Shown: positions 1 through 6,713, numbered from the stretch's first letter. The stretch is DNA of 7,611 nt from CAZALT01 sp964485515 (GCA_964485515.1 CAZALT010000172.1:1-7611), one strand, 5' to 3'. The notes: generated from the sequence alone by a model not told the origin. Numbers and translations: made by a program.

Positions 1-208
1 GCATCGCAACGCGGTCGGGGTCGAGGTCGGTGTACGAGCGGCCCCGCTCGAGGCCCCCGGTCTCCGGGTCGCGCAGGTGGTTGACGAGCACCTTCTCGGC
101 AAACGTCAGCGGCCGGCCGAGGCGTTCGCGACCGATCGCGACGCGGGCGGGGAGCTGTCCGTAGATCTTCTGGATGAGCTCGATCGGGGTGCTTGCGGTG
201 ACAGCCAT
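1..208 (-). CDS. acn: Aconitate hydratase, N-terminal fragment (runs off the left edge)
   Basis: Aconitase interconverts citrate and isocitrate through cis-aconitate in the TCA cycle, using a 4Fe-4S cluster in the cytoplasm. Only the first 69 codons are present. The protein starts MAVTASTPIELIQKIYGQL and continues with RPLTFAEKVLVNHL, then LERGRSYTDLDPDRVAM. The block 'EK.L..HL.DP....LERG.SY..L.PDRVAM' is the characteristic N-terminus of the mitochondrial-type/bacterial aconitase family and precedes the conserved QDATAQ segment, which lies outside the window. The cluster cysteines are also outside, so catalytic competence cannot be judged. The ATG at 208-206 is chosen because a strong GGAGGA Shine-Dalgarno sits five bases upstream and the family match begins soon after. 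The gene is divergent from the GntR regulator at 363, and the shared 154-bp region holds an inverted repeat, so joint regulation is plausible. Family assignment is firm; the gene symbol is by similarity only. Confidence 0.9.
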   Translation of the reverse strand, partial: MAVTASTPIELIQKIYGQLPARVAIGRERLGRPLTFAEKVLVNHLRDPETGGLERGRSYTDLDPDRVAM

Positions 209-212
209 GGCT

Positions 213-218
213 TCCTCC
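213..218 (-). promoter_or_regulatory. Ribosome binding site of the aconitase gene
   Basis: The minus strand reads GGAGGA, with GGAGG ending five bases before the ATG at 208. It is the strongest Shine-Dalgarno in the window and fixes the aconitase start. Confidence 0.8.
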
Positions 219-317
219 GGTGAGGTCCCCCTGCGGCTCGCTCGGGGAGCGGCGCAGGTCGGGACGGTGGTTGCGGCGAGCGGGCGGAGCGCGTGTGGTC
301 GCTCTGCAGGTCAGTTG

Positions 318-347
318 ATCACTCGAGCTGTCGGTCGCTCGAGTGAT
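318..347. promoter_or_regulatory. Perfect 11-bp inverted repeat in the acn-gntR intergenic region (candidate operator)
   Basis: ATCACTCGAGC at 318-328 is the exact reverse complement of GCTCGAGTGAT at 337-347, with an 8-base spacer. Each arm contains the palindromic hexamer CTCGAG, and the two hexamers are 16 bp apart. It lies 110 bp upstream of the aconitase start and 16 bp upstream of the gntR start, where a regulator could act on both divergent promoters. No T-tract follows it and it lies before both genes, so a terminator is unlikely. Function as an operator is inferred; the symmetry is seen directly. Confidence 0.5.
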
Positions 348-362
348 TGCTCTGACGAGTGA

Positions 363-1115
363 ATGTATACAAGTATCGTACAAGTGCGCCAGACTCGGTA
401 TCAGATGATCGCCGATGGGCTCCGGGCTCGGATCACCGAAGGCGAGTTCGCCGCGGGCGCGCTGCTGCCCAGCGAATCGGACCTGTCGTCAGAATTCAGC
501 GCCAGCCGCGTGACGGTGCGCCGGGCGCTCGAGGTGCTGCGCGAAGCCGGTCTGGTCGCGTCTCGGCAGGGGTTCGGCTGGTTCGTGGCCTCCGAACCCC
601 TCCGTCAGTCCTTGGGACAGCTCGGCACGATCGAGGCGCAGCTCCTCGCCGAGGGCGCCGAGTCGGAGCGACGCATCCTCGACTTCCGCTTCGCCAAGGC
701 TCCCGGTCGGGTCCACGACGTCTTGGGGGTCGACACCGTGTTGCGGGTGCGTCGCCTCAACCTCGCCGATGGCGAGCCGTTCGCGCTCGTCACCGTGTGG
801 TGCCCCGAGACGCTGGGCGCCGAGCTCTCACGGGCCGATGTCGAACGGCTGCCGTTCTACGAGCTGCTCGACGTCGAGCTCGGCGGCGCGACCCAGACCA
901 TCGGTGCCGGCATCGCCACGGGCGCCGAAGCCGAGCAGCTGCGGGTCCCGCCCGGCGCCCCCGTGTTGCGCTGCGAGCGGATCACTCGATCGGTGATCGG
1001 CGCGGCGTTCCTGATCAGCGAGTCGGTCTTCCCGGCCCATCGCACCGAGTTCGTGGTCGAGCTCGAGCACGCCGAGGCCTCGCTCGCCCCGACGGGATTG
1101 CGTCTCGTCGATTGA
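363..1115 (+). CDS. GntR-family transcriptional regulator, HutC subfamily (UTRA domain)
   Basis: This is a DNA-binding regulator whose C-terminal UTRA domain senses a small molecule. Residues about 12-78 form the winged helix-turn-helix: RYQMIADGLRARI, then the GntR signature LLPSESDLSSEF, the recognition helix SRVTVRRALEVL, and the wing GLVASRQGFGWFV. Residues about 92-245 match the UTRA fold, ending in the typical 'PVLRCERI...ISESVFPAHRTEFVVEL' pattern. The length of 250 residues is normal for the family. The start is uncertain. The ATG at 363 has no good ribosome site and overlaps the TGTATACA palindrome. The in-frame GTG at 384 (codon 8) would leave the helix-turn-helix intact and would suit a leaderless transcript. 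The gene is divergent from aconitase, 154 bp apart, and converges on the DUF4190 gene with 36 bp between stops. Autoregulation and control of acn are inferred from position. The ligand cannot be told from sequence. Confidence 0.9.
   Translation: MYTSIVQVRQTRYQMIADGLRARITEGEFAAGALLPSESDLSSEFSASRVTVRRALEVLREAGLVASRQGFGWFVASEPLRQSLGQLGTIEAQLLAEGAESERRILDFRFAKAPGRVHDVLGVDTVLRVRRLNLADGEPFALVTVWCPETLGAELSRADVERLPFYELLDVELGGATQTIGAGIATGAEAEQLRVPPGAPVLRCERITRSVIGAAFLISESVFPAHRTEFVVELEHAEASLAPTGLRLVD
364..385. promoter_or_regulatory. Candidate GntR/HutC autoregulatory operator at the gntR start
   Basis: The sequence contains the palindrome TGTATACA (364-371) and two copies of TACAAGT (368-374 and 379-385) spaced 11 bp apart, one helical turn. 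AT-rich palindromes built on TGTA...TACA are typical operators of HutC-subfamily GntR regulators. A weak promoter can be drawn around it: TTGCTC at 347-352, an 18-bp spacer and AAGTAT at 371-376. That would place transcription start close to the in-frame GTG at 384. Binding here would then block the promoter of the regulator's own gene. The motifs are seen; the binding protein and the promoter are inferred. Confidence 0.45.
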
Positions 1116-1151
1116 CCGCCGACGCGGTCCGGCCGACAGAGCTGGCTTGCC

Positions 1152-1979
1152 TCAGCCGCCGGTGGTGGTGGACGTCGCCCGATCGATCTCTTCGCGGATC
1201 CGATCGAGGGTCTCGGGATCGCTGAAGGTGACGGCGACCACCACGATCGACAGGACCGCGCCGACGATGCCCAGCACGATGCCGGCCGTGGTGAGGCCCC
1301 GGCCGAGAACCAGGCCGTTCGACTGAGCGATCTTCTTGCGAGCCTTGATGCCGAGGATGATGGCGACTGGTCCGAAGAGGACTCCGCAGCCACCCATGAA
1401 GCCGCAGAGGAGGCTGAGGATGCCGCACACGAGCGACCACACCGCCATGGTCGCGTTCTTGGGCGGACCGGGCGGCGCATAGCCCGATGGTGGCGGGTAC
1501 CCGGGCTGCCCTGGTTGGCCGGGGTACGGGGGTTGGCCGGGGTTTGGGGGTTGGTCGGGGTTTGGGGGTTGGCCCCATGCGGTCGGAGCCCCGCTGGGAG
1601 GCCTGCCGACCGGCTGGCCCCACGCGTCGGTCTCACCGGACGGCGGTGTCCCCGCCTCCGGCGCGGGCCCCTGCTGGGTCGGATCGACCGGCCACCACGA
1701 TCCCGGTTGCGCCGTCGTGGGATCGGCAACCGGCTGGGTCGGCTTCGCGGCGGGGGGCGGGGGCCACGACGGAGGCGTCCGCGCCGGTGGTGGCATGGCA
1801 GATCGGGGCGGTTGCTGCACCGTGCCGGGCGGGAGCGGGTTGCCCCACGGGTCGGTGGCCGGAGCCTGAGGGCCAGTGGCCGGCGGCTGAGGGTCCGTGC
1901 TGGGGGTTCGTGGCCGGGGGTTCGTGGCCGGGGGCGCTGGGTCGGTGGTCGCGTCCTGGTCGCCCGACTCGTCGCTCAT
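1152..1979 (-). CDS. Proline-rich DUF4190-type two-helix membrane protein
   Basis: The 275-residue protein has a long, disordered N-terminal half (about residues 1-175) rich in Pro, Gly, Gln, Thr and Trp. It includes repeated PPAT(N/D/G)P-like motifs near the start and the hexapeptide repeat PPNPDQ-PPNPGQ-PPYPGQ at about residues 137-154. Residues 178-275 match the DUF4190 pattern: hydrophobic AVWSLVCGILSLLCGF, then FGPVAIILGIKARKKI, a basic loop, GLVLGRGLTTAGIVLGIVG and a second hydrophobic span to about 251. A short acidic/helical segment and a Thr-rich tail (TSTTTGG) follow. I infer membrane anchoring by two helices with a cytoplasmic Pro-rich arm, as is common in actinobacterial proteins of this architecture; the molecular function is unknown. 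The ATG at 1979-1977 is preceded by the assembly gap and is duplicated at 2101-2099 beyond it. After collapse the start lies 37 bp downstream of the gltB stop, so cotranscription with gltB is possible, although a promoter-like element also precedes it. Confidence 0.85.
   Translation of the reverse strand: MSDESGDQDATTDPAPPATNPRPRTPSTDPQPPATGPQAPATDPWGNPLPPGTVQQPPRSAMPPPARTPPSWPPPPAAKPTQPVADPTTAQPGSWWPVDPTQQGPAPEAGTPPSGETDAWGQPVGRPPSGAPTAWGQPPNPDQPPNPGQPPYPGQPGQPGYPPPSGYAPPGPPKNATMAVWSLVCGILSLLCGFMGGCGVLFGPVAIILGIKARKKIAQSNGLVLGRGLTTAGIVLGIVGAVLSIVVVAVTFSDPETLDRIREEIDRATSTTTGG
1517..1570 (+). repeat. Three tandem 18-bp G-rich repeats (hexapeptide-coding; potential G-quadruplex)
   Basis: The units are 1517-1534 GGCCGGGGTACGGGGGTT, 1535-1552 GGCCGGGGTTTGGGGGTT and 1553-1570 GGTCGGGGTTTGGGGGTT. 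Read on the minus strand they encode the PPYPGQ/PPNPGQ/PPNPDQ repeats of the DUF4190 protein. The plus strand carries six runs of four or five Gs within 48 bases (1521-1524, 1528-1532, 1539-1542, 1546-1550, 1557-1560, 1564-1568) with loops of three to six bases, which meets the usual G-quadruplex pattern. The G-rich strand is the template strand of the gene. The repeat is seen directly; folding is inferred. Confidence 0.8.
1902..1934 (+). repeat. Tandem 14-bp repeat plus a third G5 run in the DUF4190 5' coding region
   Basis: GGGGGTTCGTGGCC occurs at 1902-1915 and again at 1916-1929, followed by GGGGG at 1930-1934. The unit is not a multiple of three, so the two copies are read in different frames in the minus-strand gene: the upstream copy as P-A-T-N-P and the downstream copy as R-P-R-T-P. 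Confidence 0.75.
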
Positions 1980-2105
1980 CTGGNNNNNNNNNNNNNNNNN
2001 NNNNNNNNNNNNNNNNNNNNNNNNNNNNNNNNNNNNNNNNNNNNNNNNNNNNNNNNNNNNNNNNNNNNNNNNNNNNNNNNNNNGCCCGACTCGTCGCTCA
2101 TCTGG
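1962..2105. other. Assembly gap (100 N) flanked by an identical 22-bp overlap
   Basis: Positions 1984-2083 are exactly 100 Ns, the usual placeholder for a gap of unknown size. The 22 bases ending at 1983 (1962-1983) are identical to the 22 bases beginning at 2084 (2084-2105), and both copies abut the gap. This is what two overlapping contigs look like when joined without merging. The simplest true sequence removes the Ns and one copy, 122 bases in all. Position 2101 is then the same base as 1979, and the DUF4190 start codon at 2101-2099 is the same as that at 1979-1977. I see no sign of a gene lost in the gap. Confidence 0.9.
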
Positions 2106-2107
2106 TG

Positions 2108-2113
2108 AGCATA
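2108..2113 (-). promoter_or_regulatory. Possible -10 element of the DUF4190 gene (leaderless)
   Basis: On the minus strand TATGCT lies six bases before the ATG at 2101-2099, the DUF4190 start when the false gap is collapsed. That spacing would place transcription start at or next to the A of ATG, giving a leaderless mRNA, which is frequent in actinobacteria. There is no purine-rich ribosome site in the 37-bp gap from gltB, which fits. No convincing -35 hexamer is visible at the normal distance, so the call is tentative. Confidence 0.35.
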
Positions 2114-2138
2114 GGTTCCACGTTTCGGATCGCTCGCG

Positions 2139-5100
2139 TCATGCTGCGCCGACGCGGCGGGCCGCAGCGGTGGAGATGCGGTCGACGCGGTCGCGGGGAG
2201 CCATGTGCCACAGATGGTCGATCGCCGCATCCCATGTGTCGAGCAGCGCGGTGCCGCGCCGCGATCCGGTGAGCGAGACGTGGCGCTCGACGAGCCAGCG
2301 CAACTCCTCGATGGCGTCGTGGTCGGGACGGAGCACCTCGACCAGATCGGCGTTCACTCGCGTGACGACACGCTCACGCTGCGGATCCCACACGAAGGCC
2401 TGGCCGCCGGTCATTCCCGCCCCGAAATTGTGCCCGATGCGCCCCAGCACGACGACCGTGCCACCGGTCATGTACTCGCAGCAGTGGTCACCGGCCGCGG
2501 CGACCACCGCGGTCGCTCCGGAGTTGCGCACGGCGAACCGCTCGCCGACCGCGCCCGCCACGTAGAGCTCGCCACCGGTCGCGCCGTAGAGGCACGTGTT
2601 GCCGGCGAGCACCGTCGACGATCCCGCCTCGAAGGTGGTGCTGAAGATGTGGTCGTCCTGCGGCGGGCGGATGGTGATGCGGCCGCCGCCCATCCCCTTG
2701 CCGACGTAGTCGTTGGCGTCGCCGACGAGGTCGAGCTCGACGCCGTGGGTGAGGAACGCCCCGAAGCTCTGGCCCGCCGATCCGGAGAAGCGGATCCTCG
2801 CCGTGCCGCGAGGCGGCAACGAGCCGTACTCGAGGGCGAGCGCTCCCGACAGCGCGGTGCCGACCGAGCGGTCGGCGTTGGTGATCGGGTACTCGAGCTC
2901 GACCTCGTCGCCGTCCCACACCGAGCGGAACGCGTCGGCGAGGAGTCGGTCGCCGAGCTCGGAGCGCGGGCTCTGGAGGTCGACCCGTTCGACGAAGCGG
3001 CGGGGTGGCTCGCCGCCGTCTCGCGTCGTGGCGTGGGTGTCGGCCCCGGCAGCCACCTCGGGGACGAGGAGCAGCGGAGCGAGGTCGAAGGCGTCGGCCC
3101 GAGGGTCGCCGGTGTGGCGCTGACCCAGGAGCTCGACGCGGCCGATGATCTCCTCGACCGAGCGGACGCCCAATGCGGCGAGGTGGGTGCGAACCTCCTC
3201 GGCGACGAACAAGAAGTAGGCGGCAACGCCTTCGGGTGTGCCCGTGAAGTTGGCGCGCAGATGGGGGCGCTGCGTGGCAACGCCCGGCTTGCAGGTGTCG
3301 CGGTGGCAGGCCCGCAGCATGATGCAGCCCTCGGCGATCATCGCCGCGGTTCCGAACGAGTACTCGTCCGCGCCGAGCAGCGCGGCGAGCACGACCTGTC
3401 GGCCCGTCTTGAAGCCGCCGTCGACTCGGACCCGCGTGCGCGAGCGCAGGCCGTTCTCGACCAGGGCGTGCTGGATGTCGGCCAGGCCGAGCTCCCAGGG
3501 CATGCCGGCGTGCTTGATGGACGACAGGGGGCTCGCCCCGGTGCCGCCATTGGCGCCGGAGAGGTGCACGGTGTCGGCCAGCGCCTTGACCACGCCCGCG
3601 GCGATGGTGCCGACGTTGTCGCCCGACACCAGCTTCACCGAGACCTCGGCCGCGTTGACCTGCTTGAGGTCGAAGATGAGCTGGGCGAGGTCTTCGATGG
3701 AGTAGATGTCGTGGTGCGGTGGGGGTGAGATCAGCCCGATGCCGGGTTGCGTGTACCGGAGCCGGGCGATCTCGCGGGACACCTTGTGCCCGGGGAGCTG
3801 ACCGCCCTCGCCCGGCTTGGACCCCTGCGCCATCTTGATCTGGATCTCGTCGGCGAACGCGAGGTACTCGGGCGTGACGCCGAACCGGCCCGATGCCACC
3901 TGCTTGATGGACGAGTTCTTGTCGTTGCGGCCGAGCCCTCGCGTGCGGAACCGCTCCGGATCCTCGCCGCCTTCCCCGCAGTTGGACTTGCCTCCGATGA
4001 GGTTCATCGCCTGGGCGAGGGTCTCGTGCGCTTCCTTCGAGAGCGCACCGTGGGACATGGCCCCGGTGGAGAACCGACGGGCGATGTCGGCCGCGGGCTC
4101 GACGTCGTCGAGCGGCAGGGGCTCGTCGGCGGGTAGGTACTCGAGGAGGTCGTGCAGCTCCATCGGCTCGCGTTCGTTGACCAACCGGGCGAAGTCGTCG
4201 TAGAGGTCGTACGACTCACCGCGGATCGCCCGCTGGAGGAGGTGGGCCGCGGCGGTGTCGGCGGTGAGCGGGTCGACCTCCGCGAGCTTCGGCGAGGATT
4301 CGACGAGCGTGAGGTCGTTGAGGGACTTCACGACCTCTTTCGAGTGGGCGTGCTGCTCGCCGCCCTTGCGGACCCGGATGTAGCCCGGTGACGGCAGGTC
4401 GACCGCGGTCTCCTCTTCGTCCTGGCCAACCGGTGACGCGGGGAAGGCCGCTGCGTGGACCGACAGCACGTCGGCGCCGAGCTGGCCCCAACCGATGCCG
4501 CCCACCACCGACGGGGTTCCGGCAAAGCACAGGTCGACGATGTCGTCGCCCAGACCGAGCACCTCGAAGATCTGCGCGCCCCGGTACGAGTCGATGGTGC
4601 TGATGCCCATCTTCGAGAGGATCTTGAGGACGCCGGCTTCGAGCGCGGCCTGGAGCCGGTCCTGCGCCTCGGGCGAGACCACCGACGCACTGTCGTCGGC
4701 GTCTGCTTCGGAGGCGACGGTCTGGATGGCCAGTCGCGGGCAGACGGCGTCGGCGCCGAAGCCGATCAGCGCGGCGACGTGGTGCACGTCGACGATGTCG
4801 TCGCCGACGGCGACGATGCTGGCGAAGCTGCGGAGCTGCGCGGCCGTGAGCACCTGGTGGACCGCGCCGACCGACAGCAGGCTGGGCACCGGAACCCGCT
4901 CGACGGAGATGGCTCCGTTGTCGATGACGAGGATCGACGCGCCGGCGACGATGGCGTCGTGCGCGTGCTCCGTGATCTGGCGCACTGCGCCTTCGAGTCC
5001 CGCCTCGCCGTCGGCGACGTCGAAGGTGGCGTCGATGGTCACGGTGGGGAAGGGGTTCACGTCGGGGTCGTCCTGCAGTGCGGCGACAAGCGACGGCTGC

Positions 5101-6710
5101 ACGAAGAAGGACTCGAGGGTGAGCAGGCGCGCCGCGTCGGGCGACTCGGACAGCAGCGGAGAGCGCGGACCGAGCTGCACGCGCAGGCTCATGACCAGTC
5201 GTTCGCGGATGGGGTCGATCGGCGGGTTGGTGACCTGGGCGAACTGCTGGCGGAGGTAGTGCGAGACCGGCCTCGCCCGGCCTGCGAGCGGCGGGAGGGG
5301 AGTGTCGTCGCCCATGGAGAAGGTGGGCTCGTAGCCCTCCGAGGCCATCGTCTTGATGACCATGGAGAGGTCTTCTTTGGTGAAGCCGTGGGCGGCCTGG
5401 CGGACGACGAGGTCGTCGGGGGTCTCCTCGACCGGCTCGCCGGTGCCGAGGTGGTAGCTCTCGTCGGCGGCCCAGCGGGCGTAGTCGCCGTTGCGTCCCA
5501 GGCGCTCCTTCAACACGGCGTTCTTCACGACGCCGTACGTGGGCGACACGTAGAAGATGTGGCCCGGTCCGAGGCGACCGCGTTCGACGGTGCCATGACC
5601 GCTGAGGTCGACCGCGCCCATCTCGGAGGCGCACACCACGAAGCCGTCCTCGCACACCGCGTAGCGCAGGGGACGCAGACCGTTGCGGTCGAGCTGGGCA
5701 CCGACCGCGATGCCGTCGGTGAACACGAGACCGGCGGGTCCGTCCCACGGCTCCATGAGCGCCGAGTGGAACTCGTAGAAGCCGCGGACCTCGGGATCGA
5801 TGTCGCGGTTCTCCTCCCACGCCTCAGGGACCAGGATCGAGGTGGCCTGGAGGATGTGGCGTCCTCCGCCGACGAGGAGCTCGGCCGCCTCGTCGAGCTT
5901 TCCTGAGTCCGACGTGTTCGGGTCGATCACCGGACGGAAGAGGTCTTCGGGGCCGAGCCCGACCACCTCGGTGCCGAGCGGTCCGCGACCGCGCATGCGG
6001 TTCTCGTTGCCGGCGACGGTGTTGATCTCGCCGTTGTGGCAGAGCATGCGGAACGGCTGGGCCCGCTCCCAGGTGGGGGTCGTGTTCGTGGAGAAGCGCT
6101 GGTGGAACACGACGAGGTGGGCCTCGTACCGCGGGTCGTGGAGGTCGAGGAAGTAGGCGCCCAGGAGGTCGGCGGCGATGAGGCCCTTGTAGACGATGGT
6201 GCGAGTGGAGCAGGACGCCACGTAGGTGTCGGTGGTATGGCGCTGGATGCGCCGACGCAAGCGCATGGCGACGCGCTCGTCGGGCCGGCCATCGGCGTCG
6301 AGCGCGTCGGCGGGCAGGCGGAACAGCACCTGGCGGATGGTCGGCTTCGCGGCGCGTGCGATGTCGCCGAGGGCGTCGTCGTCGGTGGGCGGCGTGCGCC
6401 ACTCGACGATCTCGATTGCTTCCTCGGCGGCCGCGGCGGCGACCCCACCTTCTGGCGATTCGCCGCGGAGGAACAGCGTGGCGACGCCAACGCCCTCGCC
6501 GAAGATCGCGGCCGGGATGGGGGTGAGCACCCCGGTGCCGTCCGAGGTGCGGTTGTCGGCCGCGACCGCACCGCGGTGCTTCACGTTGGCGAGCCCGTCG
6601 AGCGCGGCACGCACGAGATCGTGCGACGCGGTGCCGTGCGCGTTGGCCACGAACCCGATGCCGCAGGCGTCGAGCTCTCTCCTCGTGGGGTCGACTGGGA
6701 CCTTGCGCAT
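2139..6710 (-). CDS. gltB: Glutamate synthase (GOGAT) large subunit, NADPH-type architecture
   Basis: The enzyme transfers the amide nitrogen of glutamine to 2-oxoglutarate, giving two glutamates, in the cytoplasm. The 1523 residues are a full-length bacterial large subunit. After a 15-residue propeptide, Cys16 (in ACGIGFVAN) is the N-terminal nucleophile of the class II amidotransferase domain (about 16-430), which has HRGAV, QRFSTNT, HNGEINT (His225) and DRNGLRPLRY. The central domain contains SKMGISTIDSYRGAQIFE near 700. The FMN synthase domain (about 880-1200) has GAMSHGALSKEAHETL, NCGEGGEDP, KQVASGRFGVTPEYL and GEGGQLPGHKVSREIA. The 3Fe-4S ligands are C1129, C1135 and C1140 (spacing Cx5Cx4C). 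The C-terminal GXGXG beta-helix begins near 1293. The ferredoxin loop between GGED and IKQVASG is absent, so a GltD partner is expected, yet none is adjacent. The ATG at 6710 is chosen because it leaves the usual short propeptide. The open frame continues 215 codons upstream but is unrelated to the family. The last catalytic cysteine context is CHRDTCKPGVATQ rather than the more familiar DTCPVGVATQ. Confidence 0.97.
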   Translation of the reverse strand: MRKVPVDPTRRELDACGIGFVANAHGTASHDLVRAALDGLANVKHRGAVAADNRTSDGTGVLTPIPAAIFGEGVGVATLFLRGESPEGGVAAAAAEEAIEIVEWRTPPTDDDALGDIARAAKPTIRQVLFRLPADALDADGRPDERVAMRLRRRIQRHTTDTYVASCSTRTIVYKGLIAADLLGAYFLDLHDPRYEAHLVVFHQRFSTNTTPTWERAQPFRMLCHNGEINTVAGNENRMRGRGPLGTEVVGLGPEDLFRPVIDPNTSDSGKLDEAAELLVGGGRHILQATSILVPEAWEENRDIDPEVRGFYEFHSALMEPWDGPAGLVFTDGIAVGAQLDRNGLRPLRYAVCEDGFVVCASEMGAVDLSGHGTVERGRLGPGHIFYVSPTYGVVKNAVLKERLGRNGDYARWAADESYHLGTGEPVEETPDDLVVRQAAHGFTKEDLSMVIKTMASEGYEPTFSMGDDTPLPPLAGRARPVSHYLRQQFAQVTNPPIDPIRERLVMSLRVQLGPRSPLLSESPDAARLLTLESFFVQPSLVAALQDDPDVNPFPTVTIDATFDVADGEAGLEGAVRQITEHAHDAIVAGASILVIDNGAISVERVPVPSLLSVGAVHQVLTAAQLRSFASIVAVGDDIVDVHHVAALIGFGADAVCPRLAIQTVASEADADDSASVVSPEAQDRLQAALEAGVLKILSKMGISTIDSYRGAQIFEVLGLGDDIVDLCFAGTPSVVGGIGWGQLGADVLSVHAAAFPASPVGQDEEETAVDLPSPGYIRVRKGGEQHAHSKEVVKSLNDLTLVESSPKLAEVDPLTADTAAAHLLQRAIRGESYDLYDDFARLVNEREPMELHDLLEYLPADEPLPLDDVEPAADIARRFSTGAMSHGALSKEAHETLAQAMNLIGGKSNCGEGGEDPERFRTRGLGRNDKNSSIKQVASGRFGVTPEYLAFADEIQIKMAQGSKPGEGGQLPGHKVSREIARLRYTQPGIGLISPPPHHDIYSIEDLAQLIFDLKQVNAAEVSVKLVSGDNVGTIAAGVVKALADTVHLSGANGGTGASPLSSIKHAGMPWELGLADIQHALVENGLRSRTRVRVDGGFKTGRQVVLAALLGADEYSFGTAAMIAEGCIMLRACHRDTCKPGVATQRPHLRANFTGTPEGVAAYFLFVAEEVRTHLAALGVRSVEEIIGRVELLGQRHTGDPRADAFDLAPLLLVPEVAAGADTHATTRDGGEPPRRFVERVDLQSPRSELGDRLLADAFRSVWDGDEVELEYPITNADRSVGTALSGALALEYGSLPPRGTARIRFSGSAGQSFGAFLTHGVELDLVGDANDYVGKGMGGGRITIRPPQDDHIFSTTFEAGSSTVLAGNTCLYGATGGELYVAGAVGERFAVRNSGATAVVAAAGDHCCEYMTGGTVVVLGRIGHNFGAGMTGGQAFVWDPQRERVVTRVNADLVEVLRPDHDAIEELRWLVERHVSLTGSRRGTALLDTWDAAIDHLWHMAPRDRVDRISTAAARRVGAA

Positions 6711-6713
6711 GGA

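Noticed and set aside
980..998. GATCAC-N7-GTGATC inverted repeat within gntR, sharing ATCACTCGA with the intergenic repeat arm
   Set aside because: It lies in the conserved UTRA coding region, where the codons explain it, and the second arm does not match the intergenic element. It is probably chance, though an intragenic operator cannot be excluded.
1116..1151. Terminator between the convergent gntR and DUF4190 genes
   Set aside because: The 36 bp offer only a stem of about four pairs and no T-tract.
359..1225. 288-codon plus-strand frame overlapping gntR
   Set aside because: It is the plus-one shadow of gntR, Arg/Gly/Ala rich, while the gntR frame has a complete HTH-UTRA architecture.
1487..2565. 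Plus-strand open frames crossing the N gap
   Set aside because: They depend on the artificial Ns and run antisense to DUF4190 and gltB.
2205..3728. 507-codon plus-strand open frame inside gltB
   Set aside because: It is antisense to the conserved FMN and beta-helix domains of gltB and has low-complexity Arg/Gly/Ala/Val/Glu composition with no recognisable motif.
4216..5820. 534-codon minus-strand open frame overlapping gltB in another phase
   Set aside because: It is an Arg-rich out-of-frame shadow of the gltB coding sequence.
4455..5906. 483-codon plus-strand open frame inside gltB
   Set aside because: It is the antisense shadow of the amidotransferase and central domains; composition is atypical and there is no family match.
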